Origin: Sipunculus nudus
Taxonomy: Eukaryota > Annelida > Sipuncula > Golfingiida > Sipunculidae
DNA length: 64,000 nt
Direction of reading: 5' to 3'
Assembly (NCBI GenBank): GCA_026874595.1
Contig: CM049306.1
Span: 95,097,642-95,161,641, forward strand
In this document: piece by piece, positions 1 to 12,430 of the stretch
Numbering within the stretch: position 1 is the stretch's first letter
Layout: each line of letters opens with the position of its first letter
Program-made: the position numbers and the translations under genes
The notes under the pieces: model-generated
The model's database searches: none
What the model was told of the DNA's origin: nothing
Seen by the model: the letters and a program-made list of their open reading frames with translations, nothing else

Positions 1-429
1 ACAGGAAGACAGTAAGTACGTTAATCCCCCCCACGGACCAGCAGGTATTATTATAATCCTCTTTCCTTTAAGTACGGAATGGCAGGCCCGGTTTTAATCT
101 GATTACGCTGTGTTTCCATGTGCACTTATATGCGTATATGCGTAAAAAAACGCTCACATGAATTTGTAACTGTGGTGTTACCATGTGTCCTTATGTGCAT
201 ATAATAAGCCGTATATGCCTGAAAATTTGCAACAAGAGCGTTATTTCACTGGCACGCAAAGGTCGATCTGCTTGAACTCGAGGATTCTGGGTAAAATGAT
301 GTCACGTACCCGATCATCTTTTTGAGGTAGATCTGTGGATCAACTGTACAACTGTATTCATCTGCATACACACATATACACGCGCACACGGAAACAAAGC
401 TTTAGAACCAGGAGTTTCTACTGCGGACC
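1..429. other. Unassigned left edge with a MITE-like motif
   Basis: No gene was recognised. Around 108-125 the motif GCTGTGTTTCCATGT matches the inverted terminus of the MITE at 61405-61814, and the following bases keep its flavour (repeated TTCCAT and CCATGTG, a run of A before CGC). I could not find a matching inverted right end, so this is at most a fragment of that family. Confidence 0.3.
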
Positions 430-793
430 AGCGGTCCCTACTTAAAGTTATTCAGCTAAATTGGTTACCGGTCCAGTATAGAGATATATATTTAAGCTTT
501 TGCTGCTCACTTATAAGTCCGTATGGTTTGGCTGCACATTGTCTGTCTGAACTGTTGAATAGATGACTGTACGATCACTCAGATCATCATCTTCCACAGA
601 ATTATTTATACCAAGATCAAGGCTGGTGACCTGTGGTGATCGCGCTTTCGTTCCAAGAGTATGGAAATCTGTTCCTGAAGATATTCGTACCGCGAACACC
701 ATTTGGCATTTAAACAGAACCTTAAAACATACCTTTTTAGAGTCACATTCTTTTAAAGTTAACCTGTCGGTTATTTTTGGATATTCTCTTTAG
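430..793 (+). pseudogene. Non-LTR retrotransposon reverse-transcriptase C-terminal remnant
   Basis: Two overlapping frames together read like the C-terminal end of CR1/Jockey-type LINE ORF2 proteins. The first frame (about 430-566) carries the LNWLPV motif, followed by a segment ending CLSELLNR and a stop at 564-566. A shifted frame then continues from 563 with PRSRLVTCGDRAF and VWKSVPEDIR, matching the family pattern of a PRS/T-rich stretch, GDRAF, a W..LP motif, then a lysine- or arginine-rich tail. The break near 561-566 is a frameshift, and the upstream catalytic RT domain is absent, so this is a dead 5'-truncated copy. The stretch at about 1075-1125, with a GCCCTGCCTGGGC core and an AATAAAA-like end, may be its old 3' UTR, split by the MITE at 815-1019. 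Confidence 0.7.
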
Positions 794-814
794 ATTACAA
801 ATTAGCATCGATTT

Positions 815-1019
815 CAGGGGCGGATCCAGGATTTAGGATGGGGGGGGGGGTTCCCAACAAAGGACTAATGAAAACCCTGAAAAAAGGGTCCCCGGGTCCG
901 GAAAAGGGAAGGGGGGGGGGGGGTCCATGCCAAAGCATTTGATCTGAAACCCTTTAATATGGGGGTTGCTTTGGATGAAAAAGGGGGTCCGGACCCCCCG
1001 GACCTCCCCCTTGGATCAG
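815..1019. mobile_element. G-rich MITE-like repeat, copy 1
   Basis: The left end reads CAGGGGCGGATCCAGGATTT. The right end, reverse-complemented, begins AAGAAGCTGATCCAAG, so the ends are imperfect inverted repeats around a GGATCC-like core. The interior holds runs of G, a shared segment with AACAAAGGACTAATGAA, and then AAAGGGTCCCCGGGTC. A second copy lies at 46394-46581. No clean target-site duplication was visible. Confidence 0.55.
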
Positions 1020-1217
1020 CTTCTTGTATCTGAACTTACAGTGGTGAATTAATATCTACATGTAATTAAGTATTTTAATAGCCCTGCCTGGGCTTTAGTA
1101 TTTTCGTTTACTAATAAAATGCTGAAAGTAAAACGTGATTCCATGTACCGGAAGACTTAACTCAGTGCCAGCTCTTATCAATAAAGCCCTGTAAAGTCCG
1201 TATGGTGAATCCCTGAT

Positions 1218-1324
1218 ATTTGCATATTAAGGTGTCACATGGCTCTTTGAGGACCTGACGATTATCCCGTATTTGCATATCAGGCCGTCACGCCTCATGT
1301 GAGTGGCATCGTTGCTATGAGAAC
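1218..1324. promoter_or_regulatory. Possible cis-regulatory cluster: two octamers and an X-box
   Basis: Two ATTTGCAT octamers (POU-factor type) occur at 1218-1225 and 1271-1278, each followed by a similar stretch ending GTCAC, so they form a diverged direct repeat about 53 bp apart. At 1311-1324, GTTGCTATGAGAAC fits the RFX X-box pattern RYYNYY-N2-RRNRAC. No gene start could be placed nearby, so regulatory function is only inferred. Confidence 0.25.
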
Positions 1325-1919
1325 GCCAACAGCGGTCCCACAATCAAACATGCTGTGCAGATTTACCCACGCATAATTAGCCGTTTCAAACTTCTACCAC
1401 TAGGCGGCGTGCATGTTGGCGAAGATCGCTTCAGTGGTAGAATGAGTATTTATCTTAATTAATTAAAGTTTTTTTCATCAAACTGTTACATTTAATGATA
1501 TCCTGAGTGGTTATTTACGTGAAATGACCAGTAAGAGATCGTTACTAGCGAAAAAAAGTGAAGAATTCAACCCTTGTTCATGAAGCCGCTTCATGTCAGA
1601 GTTGGCATTTCAGCATCAACAAGCTTCATTTCACTGATTAAAAGCAGCCAATCCCGGTCGCATCAGGAGAAAAAGTATAAATAATCGTATTCTACAAGTG
1701 TTGTCCTTCACACTAGTATATGTAAATAGGTTGCCCATTGTTATTTTTTAATTATTTTTGTATGATTTATATAGCTTAACTAGGGTTTTGTCAATCATTA
1801 ATTGTGCAGGGTACAAGTCTAGTCCTGCTATATCTACAGAGATTTAAGGGCTTTTAAGTTACATTTTCACATTTCATGTTCATTAAATTCAGGCTTTTCA
1901 ATACTTATGCATATAAACA

Positions 1920-2448
1920 CATCAGAGTATATATGTAATGGTATATACAGTATTTTAATTCTTGTATCGTACTATATTATATTATTTTTTATTATATTGT
2001 TATTAAACATTAATGTATAATAATATAAATAAATATATATATATATATTAATGTATATATATATATATAATATGTAACTTTTTTATGTCAAAAATAAAAA
2101 AATAACATACAATTAATATGTAAACAATATATGTCTGTAAATCATATATATATATATTCAGCACACCTTTATGTACTTACTCAAGTGTTACATAACAAAA
2201 CCAGTTTAATTTAAGAGGTGATTTATAAATATAAAAAAAGTAAATTATTAAAAATGCACAACATATTGGCACACACACACACATGATATATGAAATTTGT
2301 AAGATAATATTAAATAATAACACACACAAAACATATGAACACTCATGTGTATTTGGAAAATAATATTGGTTTAGCTGTATGAACCAATAATCATTTTAAA
2401 ATTATTTTACAATTTGCTTAAACCATTAGAAATGTCATTAAAATTATT

Positions 2449-2502
<54 letters not shown>

Positions 2503-2755
2503 ACAAATGAGGTACAAAAGTATCTAGTATTATTATTCTAATACAAATACTTAATAGGCCTACATATCTGAAAGTTAGCTAAAATTATCACTTGTACATA
2601 TGGCCATGCTTAAAATTGAAACAATGTATACTTAAATATTTTCTAAACAAATACGCACGTATAACTGAACATAATGGTGATTTCAGTCAAATAGCTGATA
2701 TTTGAATAAAGAAAAAAATAAAATATAATTATTATAAAGAATTATATCTAAAAAT

Positions 2756-2803
<48 letters not shown>

Positions 2804-2920
2804 TACAAAATTAAAATACTTGTATATGTGCACTGGAAAACACTTTTAATATAGCAATACATATATAATTTGAAAGCATGTTTAATTTTTCAAGTTATAT
2901 ATATATAACATATATATATA

Positions 2921-2972
<52 letters not shown>

Positions 2973-2990
2973 CAATTAAAATATTGATAC
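1920..2990. repeat. AT-rich block with several (TA)n microsatellites
   Basis: Very AT-rich DNA with separate (TA)n tracts, the longest at about 2452-2499, 2761-2797 and 2921-2957. The ORFs that cross it are low-complexity by-products. No gene was seen; the AT-rich flank continues to about 3200. Confidence 0.85.
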
Positions 2991-3199
2991 AGGTGTAAAT
3001 AAACTATGACAATAGATATAGAATTTTCCATATGATACACACACAGATTATATACCTTAAACATTTTAAAAATATTTTCAAATTCAGTTGAAATTAGTTG
3101 TATTTTAAACATAATAAAATAATAAATAAATCCTAAAATAAAAATTATATTATAACTACTTATTAAAATCATTTGAAAAAGTATTTGAAAATATATGTT

Positions 3200-4330
3200 G
3201 TTAGGGTTTGGTGAGGCAATAAGAAGTGTATATGGGCTTTAGGCCTTTTAATATGGGTTAACTTGATGTGTCGTGACAGCTAGTGATAAGCTCATGAGCA
3301 GGTTACAAGTCTATGAGTGATGTCATTTGTCCTTATCTCCTATTGGTTCTCTGCTGGGTCATGCCATATTCATGAGCTGATCATGTGATAGGCAAATACA
3401 TGCAGCCCCCATAGGAAAGTTTTGTATGTGGGTCCCACAGCTCAACCCGCTTGGTAACATTCGCACTGAAATCATGTATTCAGGTATTCCACACATGGAC
3501 CTTCGTGTTCTATGCATGATATATCTCTGCTGAACGAATTTTACGGTCCATGGGCCAGATGTAAGTGCATAGACCTATTGTAGACACTATCGCAACAATT
3601 TTGTACTGACAGGTCCAGTAAAATTCTCTCTGCCGAGATGACAAGACTAGCTGACAGCATTTTCTGAACCCGTGTATTAACTGTCAAATTGCGACTCGCA
3701 AATCGTGATCGTTTCAGTCAGCCGGTACATTTTTTGACTGCGCTCGTCGCATGGCACCTGAATATCTCGCGCTGATTGGCTGAGCCAGAGTTTGTAGGTC
3801 TACTGTCAAGAGTGGTGGTCCGATAGATGTTAACACTGAGGCTGAGGGTTATAGTGTTTTAAAGTCTCGCCGAACTCAATATATGCGACGGCCTAAAAAT
3901 ATTAAGAAAAATTAAATGGGAATATTAGTAGCCAATTGGAAGCCCGATATAGGCGATGACTGAATGAACCATGTTGGTTTTGAAAAAGATTCTGGGAAAA
4001 ACCACTGCTGACGTTTCTGGAAAAGACTTTAGTTCAGCGAGGCGGTGAAGTGTGGCGCTGACCGTCCGGGAACCGGCCAAATAAGAGGGTTAGATAGTGA
4101 AAAATTAGTTATATGAGTTGCCGCAAGATGGCGGTACAGATACTAAGTGCGATACAACGCGGGAACGTTTGATTTCTCTGTCAGAAGCAACAATTAAGTC
4201 ATAACTATTTCATGGACTGGGCCAGTCTAGTGTTTTAACTGTGATGTAACTGTTATAGTCTCTCATTATTTATTCGAGTACAACAGCATTGTGAACAGGT
4301 GTACCTGGTATGATCGCAATGTAAATGATA
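3200..4330. other. Unassigned stretch of ordinary composition
   Basis: About 1.1 kb of less AT-rich DNA between the AT block and a (ATT)n tract. There are no long ORFs, recognisable domains or strong inverted repeats. It could hold non-coding or regulatory sequence, but nothing specific is supported. Confidence 0.3.
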
Positions 4331-4382
4331 AATTATTATTATTATTTTTACTATTCTTCTTCTTATTATTATTATTATTATA
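4331..4382. repeat. (ATT)n / (CTT)n microsatellite
   Basis: An imperfect trinucleotide run of ATT units interrupted by TTC/TCT units. The overlapping asparagine- or tyrosine-rich ORFs are translations of this repeat. Confidence 0.85.
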
Positions 4383-4719
4383 CACATATAGCATTGACCA
4401 GCGCAAGGCACTTGACTGCTCTGGTCGGGTGCTATTCACATGGATTACCATACGGGATGACGGTCCAACATTTTTTGGCCGATACGTACATGATTGTTCT
4501 AAAACAGAGGAAAGGATAATATATAACAATTGGAGGATGTCATTAACCACCCATGCCGTTTTCCCGCTGTAAAGGGACCTATTCACATGTATGTTAAATA
4601 CACATGTAATTAAATGTGTTCTCCTTTAAGTATTATGGTATTTGCCAATATTTGGCTTTTAAACCGTTTTGTTTACTCCTGTATACAAGTGGAAACAAGC
4701 TTGCAATTGGCCTCCGCCA

Positions 4720-4890
4720 TCAGTGCTTCAATACATAACATAGCGCGCACGCCACCTGGTGGCCGTACCGTGCAACTTCATAAATTACGATTTTGCAAAC
4801 TTGCAGCTGTTGTTTCATCTGTATTTCTTCTCCCATGCTTCTGTTCTACTGTGGGAATCGTCACACATGTGCAAGCTCGGGCCTTTTGAC
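4720..4890. repeat. Dispersed repeat, family D, copy 1
   Basis: The segment around 4735-4765, with AACATAGCGCGCACGCCA, then CTGGTGGCC, recurs at about 47375-47405, and similarity continues weakly downstream (an AAGATTTT-like stretch, TGGGAAT, GTGCAAGC). No coding frame is conserved between the copies, so it is a repeat and not a gene. Confidence 0.55.
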
Positions 4891-7800
4891 ACTCAGTCTT
4901 GTTATTAACATACCCACTTAATTACATGTGTTTTCTAACACACAGATCTGCGAGAGCGTATTCGATAAAACGCTTAAATGAGAGACAGTCTGTGTGTCGG
5001 GATAGTTGTGCTTTGGCTTTTTTGTATTAAATCCAAAATGAATACTACAGCGCAAGATATTGTATGTGTAAATACCTTTAATTTAAGAACGATATACACA
5101 TTATTAGTTACTTGGGAACGACCAAACGAGGGGCCCCACATGTTCACATTTCTGTCTTTCATGAGGGATGGTGTCCGACCGCATGATTTACACCAGAACG
5201 CTTTTTTATACAGCATGAATGATATAAGACATATCATCCGTCAGTGAAATCATCTGATGAGAGAGAGAGTTTTAGTTTTCAGACTCTACAGACATTCCAT
5301 ATTGTTCTCTCTCTCTCGAAAGAATTGGTTTGTTCTTCAGTTTCTCCCTTGATATGAAGAAGGAACAAACGTAGCCCTATTTTTCATGGCTTCAGCATCT
5401 AGGACGTTCTTTATTCCCAAGGCTTGGTGGAGAAAAATCGATTATTGATAAGTCCATACGACGACTGTGTTCCCGAGGCGGAGACTAATCCCATTGATCC
5501 GAGTACTGGCGGTCAATGTGACCACGTGACCAGACGCGTCATTTCGTCAATACTGCATGGAAAACGTACCGTTTTATAATGACCGTCATTGCTGCATTTC
5601 ATTTAGAGGTTGTGACAAAGCCTGGCCCCATCTCCTTTTTACCGACAACCATCGCCGGATTGTCTCTGTGTGTGTGAGAAAATGTAAAAAGAAAAACGTG
5701 TAAGAATTCTTTAGGGAGTCTGGAGGAAATGAGGATTGATGGCTTGTTCTTCCCAGGAGCCAAGTAGAACGTGCCATACTGCACCGCATGTCCAAGGGGG
5801 GTGGCCGAACTAAACTTGTTTGTCGCTCTACAAATTTGGTTTTGCTCAGACCTAACATTTTGTTTGAGGCAAATTTATCCTGCGCTTCTGCACAATTGCC
5901 TCCTGTTTACACAAATATCACACATGCTTCAAATAGACTCCTCCAAACCAAGTTATAAACATTTTTTTCAATCTCTCGCTCTCTCCAATCTTCCTAATTC
6001 CAGGGCCAGTTGTCCCCCGATTGTTTTCCCGAGAGACCAATCTTCTTTGGGCGAGACGTCGATCTGCAATTAATTCCTAGGAGGGTCTGAGGTTTAATAC
6101 TGTTAGGTAGGTCCTGGTTCTAGTTTTATAATCCTCCAAATTCATTTTTCATGTTTGTCATCAGAACAATATTTAAGTAATGCGTCTTTTATGACACGCG
6201 TTTTATCTGCCTATAGTCTGACCATATATACCCAGTCGGTGCCGTAAAACTGTTGTGAGTGTCCCCAGGGTTCAGTCATATCTCAACATACATGCACCTT
6301 TCATCTGGATCATTGAGATCATTTAATCATCGAACCCCTTATTTAGTGCTTGTTATGTAAAATTATTCAATACATGTGCATCCTACCTAGCTTAAAGATT
6401 TAAATATTTCAGCCATTATAAAATAGGTACAGTCTCAGGTTTGATGTTTGTTTGTTTGATTTTAGTTTTCAATGTATGCAATTGCTACGTGTTTAGCAAT
6501 TTCGTGTATGCTATACTAGAAAGCCAATGCTTTTGCCTAGGTTAACAAGATGGCTGTAATGCAGGGCATGCCGTCAAGCAAAACATGTACTCTCTTATAA
6601 TTACCATTAACATGCATTCTGACACATTTACAATCAGTTTTATATGAATCCCTGTGTACAGGTAAGTGTCTATATTTGTTAAAGAGGCACAATCACCCAT
6701 CTGACCTTTATAAACTATAAAGGTACTCCCTTGGAGCTTTTATCAAAATAGCACAGGCTACAAAATAATCAAAACAAATTCAACAATGGCACCTAGCGGC
6801 AAGTCAGATAAGCCAGAGCTTTGCAAATGCCGTTTTGCATTAAGTGACCTTTCTACCTCCGCATATATGCAACCTACCACCTTAGGTTACATGTTTTTTC
6901 CCATTTGTCAACATTGCTGTGTTTACAAACATGTTGTTGATAAACAAGTTCACACATGCTTCACGAAGGCCTCATAAGAACGTTTTACAAACAAAATTAC
7001 CCTTAGATCATTAATATACAAACAGAGGAAGCCAGAAATCACATTAAATCTTTTTCAAAGGTAGCTGAATGGACACCTTTAATTTTCAGTATTTTTTTAG
7101 TATATCTGCAGTAACGGCATAAAAACATAACTAAGAGTATCAATGAATGTCGTCTGTACGAAACCTAAACCTCAAGACCTTCAGTTTCATAGAAACCGTA
7201 CCCAGACAGGCTTAACAGTATATGTGTGTGCATTCGTGATGATTGAATGTCCTGAAAATTATGTATCGGTGCTGGATCTATTAATAAAGCTCTGCTTTAT
7301 CCACGAACCACAGAAACCTACTTTTAGCTTTTCTTTGACTGGTAAATCCATGACGCCTGCGCTGACAGGCCACATGATTGTTCAAATCAAATATAGTCAT
7401 GCAGTAAAAAGTTAAAATACATTTGTAGCTATTGGGAGTAGCATTAAGCCTATGGGACCATTAGCATTATATATAACATCTTGATTTTTTTTCTTTCTTT
7501 TCCTTCTATCTTTTCCGCCAAAGTTTTTGGTACATTTTTTCTATCCACTTTTAAAAATATCCTACTCGGACTTTTTTTATTATCTGAAAATATGAGTTCC
7601 AAGCAAATTACAGAAATGGGGCGTCTCGGTGGTTTCTTTAGATATATCCAATGTCAAACAGATTTATTTTTGTCTATCGCTGAGCCGGAAGTCCCCGTGG
7701 GAGATGCGGGCCGGATGTTATTGTAGCGACAAGGTTGCCGTCTCTTAAGATAGAACAGACTGGTCCGTCTGACTCAGGATTTGTTGTAGTGACTGTAGAT

Positions 7801-9511
7801 AAAATTGACGTGTCCCGCCGGCTATATTACTGTTTATTTCACCCTGAACTCGACCTCAGCCGACAACGGGGCAGAACTAACACTTTATTTCATTTTCAAC
7901 CTGATTCAGTTCACTACATGGAGCTCCCCTTTCAATTTCTATTTATAATACTCAGGCATCGATATCATCATCCTTCCCCAAGAGGTAGTTTCTGTTTAAT
8001 ACAAACCTCTTCCAGTTAGATTTTACGGAATGGCCAGGACTAATTTTTTTTTGTTTTAATTTTTTTTTTAAATATTGTGGCCAGGACTAGTTATCACATT
8101 TGATTAGCTTTAAAATCAAAATTTGTCGGAGATTAAGAAAAAAATAACCTTTTTACGTTGCACATATATACACATGCCTATCAAATGTTACCTTCGTAAG
8201 ATCCTTATCACAAAAACTTTCAATTGCATGTTAAGCCTTTTAATTATTCTATTCCGTGTATTTTAATGGCCTGTATACTCTCAGCACTACACGCGCAATA
8301 TCACCAGAGAGATCTTGAGAAGCTCTATTGCATTGTGGGAAGTTATTTTTTTACTCCCACTGCCTAAACATTAGGGTTGTGCTCTTTTTAAGTGGTCAAG
8401 TTTTTTTCCATGGTTTCCGGTTCCACATTTACATGCTGTCAGCATTCTTATTATTTGATTTAAATTACCATAAATGAATAGAATTTTAGGGGGGCAGCCA
8501 ATGGCCTTGCTTGGGTTCGGTCACATGTCATGCGGCTACGGCCAGTCATGGCCAAGACAACCCTCCCGGGCCCAAGAGCAGTGGAAATTCGATTATTACC
8601 GGTGGGTTAACCGCCAAAACCGCATAAAACAATACATGTATATCATGAGATCCTCTATATACCCTTCTGGTTATTTGTGCAGTTTAAAGGGTTATTATAT
8701 AAATGAGATGACCCTGTTTGGCATTTTAATGGAAAGGGATTATAGGGTATTCAATCTAGCTGTTTCTGTGGTAACAATTCACGCCACATGCAGACCATTA
8801 ACCAACAATAACTTGTCTCTTTTTCTTTTTTGTTAGAATGAGCAGTCGATTAATTGGTTCTTAGATAGTTGTGTTACACTAAATATTAGTTTAAAATGCA
8901 TCCTGTGAAAGACGCTAACCCTGAGAGTAAAAAAGTGACATCCAGGAACATTATTTCCACTAAAGAGGTTATGATTCACCTAGCTTTGCCTGTTTCTTTG
9001 TTGTTCTGTTGGTTTGTTTGTCAGTTAGAATGACCATAAAGCACTAGAACAATTACAAGCAGCTTTAGGGGAGCAATATTTATGATGTAAAATGAATGAA
9101 AGGGTAGTTTCTTTTTTAAATATTTCATATTTCTGTTGATTTTTACAACTTTGATAATTCAGTGTATATGACATGTTGTACAAGCACTCTTTTGTTAATA
9201 TATTACCTAATACTTTACTGAATGTTCGACATTTTACAATAAAAAAATAATTTATTCCAGCGTACCTGTAACACCAACAAACATCTCTGGGTGCCATGTT
9301 AAAATATAGGTAAACCTTATACACCTTTATTTGGTGTGTTAACTCTCAAAACTATGATTTTATAGGGTATTTAAGTTTTATGTACAATAAATTATTATTT
9401 TTTTTTTACATTTTCACCTATATAAAGGCGTCCCTAATTATTAAAAAAAATAAATACACGCATTTAAGAACCTATGTTTTAAACTCTAAATAGTGAACAT
9501 GGAACATTTTG

Positions 9512-9514
<3 letters not shown>
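4891..9514. other. Long gap without recognisable genes
   Basis: About 4.6 kb of moderately AT-rich DNA. The ORFs here are up to 120 residues (8474-8836) but match no family I know and lack flanking splice signals in a convincing arrangement. Small (CT)n/(GA)n stretches lie near 5259-5320 and poly-T runs near 8040-8075. Intron or intergenic DNA is the simplest reading. Confidence 0.4.

Positions 9515-9565
<51 letters not shown>
9515..9565. repeat. (TA)n microsatellite
   Basis: Uninterrupted TA dinucleotide run of about 50 bp. Confidence 0.95.
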
Positions 9566-9568
<3 letters not shown>

Positions 9569-9687
9569 TGGCTGAGAAATGTCGAATTACAATTAAATAC
9601 ATAAATTTATACGATTATATATGGAAAAGAGCAAATGGCAGATTTTAGAGATGCCTCCGCCAGGAGGGTATGGGTTAATCCCCATTC

Positions 9688-9975
9688 ATGTGTGTGTTTG
9701 TTTGTTTGTGTTTGTTCACCACATAACTCAGTAACGGAATCCCATGCAAACTTTCAGGTATTTTGCACGGGAAATGGGCCAATGAAGAACCGTTTAGATT
9801 TTAATGTGGATCCGGCACATGATCCGGCATCAGGAACGTCATCAAGGAATATACACACCTGTAAAGTCGCTTATGAATGAATGAACCTGGGAATATGGGC
9901 CGAATAAGTAAATGCAAATACGATTTTGGGAGCATCCCCACATGGCGGAGGCTTGTATTCCTTTCAATGCAGATT
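9688..9975 (+). repeat. Dispersed repeat, family G, copy 1
   Basis: A GTTTG-rich start is followed by a CACCACATAA-like segment, then AATGGGCCAATGAAGAACCG, TTAGATTTTA, GTGGATCCGG and GGAACGTCATCAAGGAATAT. Further on comes a CACATGGCGGAGGCTTGTA end. The same order occurs at 33185-33400, and a short fragment of the end (TTGGCGGAGG, then ATGCGCTCT) is at about 53070-53090. This resembles a widespread invertebrate repeat rather than a gene. Confidence 0.65.
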
Positions 9976-10784
9976 TCTAAGTTTTAAGCTGATGTCAAAT
10001 ACAGTATCGGTGTGTAGGTCTTGTAGGACAGAGAACATGTTGGCGTGCACGGTATTCTTTGTTCAAGTGACTGTGGCCAGTATTGCGTCATATTTTTTGT
10101 CATCATTCCTTGAAAGATGACATGTTGTCATTCTGAAAAAAATTAAAATATTTATGAAATGAAACCATAGAAAGTGGAAAGTTTTCAAACTGTGGTCGGG
10201 TGAAATTAATTTGACCGCGTGACCTGGGGACTTTCCTTGAGTGACGTTAACTGATCATGGCTGCGTTCATTGCTGAGGCGGATCACTGCCAGTCCGGATA
10301 AAAACTGATTATTTTCCAGTTTTCTACTTCTTCGTGACAACAAATAAGCTAGCCTCAGATATTGATCTTTCCTCTTGGCTTGTATAAAATAGACACAGAA
10401 AGAAGTCACTATTCCGAACAAAACTTTCCCGATACCAGAGCTACACGATAGACCACGTATATATATATGATAAATCCTGAATTGATGTACATATATTTAT
10501 TTTTGTCAGACATATCGGGCACTGTATTATTAAGCTAGAATTATCGAAACAAAATGCTCTCTTTTTACTGATTTATGGCAGCCTTTATATGGTTTCATAT
10601 GGTTACAAAGATCTTTAATAAAGGGACAACGATTCCATCCCAAAATAAGTATAAGGAAAATTATTGGACATACTAAATTATATCTCTCCCCTAACCACTA
10701 TGAGTGCATGGTAATATTGATACATTAGACTGGGGAATGTCAGAATCGACTTCGGTTCGATCCTTTCCAGCAGCAATCTTTCTT

Positions 10785-11140
10785 AACGTCCATACAGCAC
10801 GAAACAAACAGGGCCGGCCAGAGTGGGGAACACGTGTCCTGTCACTGCACGTGGGGTCAGCGAGGTCAACAAGTATTACGAACGCTCCGAGCCATTGGTA
10901 TTTCCCATTTATTGAATCTTTTTTTCAAACGATAAAGTTGTGAAATGCTTGAAATAAATGAATGAAATGAACGTCCATACAGCACGAAACAAACAGGGCC
11001 GGCCAGAGTGGGGAAAACGTGTCCTGTCACTCCACGTGGGGTCAGCGAGGTCTACAAGTATTACGAACGCTCCGAGCCATTGGTATTTCCCATTTATTGA
11101 ATTTTTTTATTCCACGATAAAGTTGTGAAATGCTTGAAAT
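10785..11140. repeat. Recent 185-bp tandem duplication
   Basis: Two head-to-tail copies begin with AACGTCCATACAGCACGAAA at 10785 and 10970, a period of 185 bp. They differ at only a handful of positions, mostly near the 3' end (the T run after TTTATTGAAT). Both contain CAGGGCCGGCCAGAGTGGGG. No protein is supported in either copy. Confidence 0.95.
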
Positions 11141-11704
11141 GATTGAATAACTCAGCGTTTCATAAGGGCCGGGAAATATATCACGAAAAAATATTTTGAG
11201 AACAGGTACAAGGAGCATATCTATCGGCGAGTAGATTTTGGCTGCGACTGGACACGTAGCACCATATCACGGAATAACGCGGCCGCAAAGACACAGGCGT
11301 GAAATTAGGAAGACGGTTTTAAAGTCAATGAAAGATCCCCAGCATTCGATGAACAAGATAAAAAGTTTTATTAGATTAAGTGTTTATGTATTTCAAAATG
11401 TATTAAATCCTAGGTCTATAATATGACTGCAGCACACGTTTCCATTCAAAATGATATTGAAATAAGTTAAATGAATACATGTGTATTTTCAAGTGCACTA
11501 TGTGAGTACATATGCACGTTTAAGTTTCGGAAACTGTTATATTTGAAAAGCTCATTTCAATACAATTCTACGGCATTGTTGCTCTTGTTTTCTGCTTAAT
11601 CTAGTTAAGCTTAGTTAACACCTATCGACGAAACCGGCCCAATCTGATAATTTTATTGAATATGTATAATTGTATGCGCCAAAACAGTTTTGTGGATACT
11701 ATAT
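11141..11704. other. Unassigned stretch
   Basis: About 560 bp with no convincing ORF, repeat or motif. Confidence 0.35.
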
Positions 11705-12430
11705 TTTCAGTCGGCCGCCGCCGCGTAGGTTTCCGGAGAACTCCTCCGTAACCACTGGAAGGAATTTTACGAAACTCTGAATTATGATCGGGTCACTTGT
11801 GTGCTGCTGCGCCTTCTTTTTGGGTTACCTCTGACCTTTCCTCTCCGCAAAGGTGGCGCCACCTATAATCAGGTCACAGCGGCGTTAATGCTGAAATGAT
11901 GTTAACACATTAACTCGAAAAGAATTTGAGGTATAGTCACCAAACTTGCAGCGTTGATGTATCTTATCAAGAGCTAGGCCAGGTTCGAACATGGGTGACC
12001 TTGACCCATTTTCAAGGTCACAGCCGCGATAATGCTAAAATGATGTTAACGCAATAACGAGAAAACAATTTGAGGTACAGTCACCGAACTTGCAACATTG
12101 ATACACCTTATCAAGCGCTAGTTCAAATTGGAACACGGATGACCTTGAAGCATTTTTTCAAGGTCACAGCAGCGATAATGCTAGAATAATGTTAACGCAA
12201 TAACCCGACAAAAATTTCGGCAGTGGTTTGACTGAAATTTAACATGTGTATACATCTTAGATAGTTTACTTGTTCAAATGACAGGTGGTGCCACCTTCAG
12301 TCATGATTACGTGGCAGACATCCAAGTTTATATGCAACACATCTCACTCTGTTTCCACTTACCACTCAATCCATGCCTCACTTCACCCGTACTCTAATTT
12401 AGGCGGATACACGTTGTTGCTTTTAGACTA
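11705..12430 (-). mobile_element. Tandem-core element, copy A
   Basis: On the minus strand this has the same layout as 54755-55620: a unique head (12430 to about 12300, with GGGTGAAGTGAGGCATGGAT, an AGAGTGAG segment and GTGTTGCATAT), a core containing GGTGGCGCCACC-like palindromes, and a unique tail (about 11857 to 11705, with AGGAAAGGTCAGAGGT, TTTCGTAAAATTCC, GGTTACGGAGGAGTTCTC and a CG-rich end). The core holds about 2.5 units of roughly 145 bp, starting with GGTCACAGC at 11872, 12016 and 12162. Unique ends around a tandem core resemble the bivalve 'pearl' elements, thought to be non-autonomous Helitrons. No encoded protein was seen. Confidence 0.7.

Noticed and set aside
1420-1450. TTCAGTGGTAGAATG resembles the A box of a tRNA-Gly gene
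   Set aside because: No B box or acceptor-stem pairing follows, and the upstream TTCTACCACT makes a simple inverted repeat (1392-1401 with 1432-1441) instead.
8474-8836. 120-residue ORF
   Set aside because: No domain, no supporting splice sites and no second copy; length alone is not enough.
10753-10763. GGTTCGATCC resembles a tRNA B box
   Set aside because: The flanking bases do not form a T-arm stem and no A box lies at the right distance upstream.
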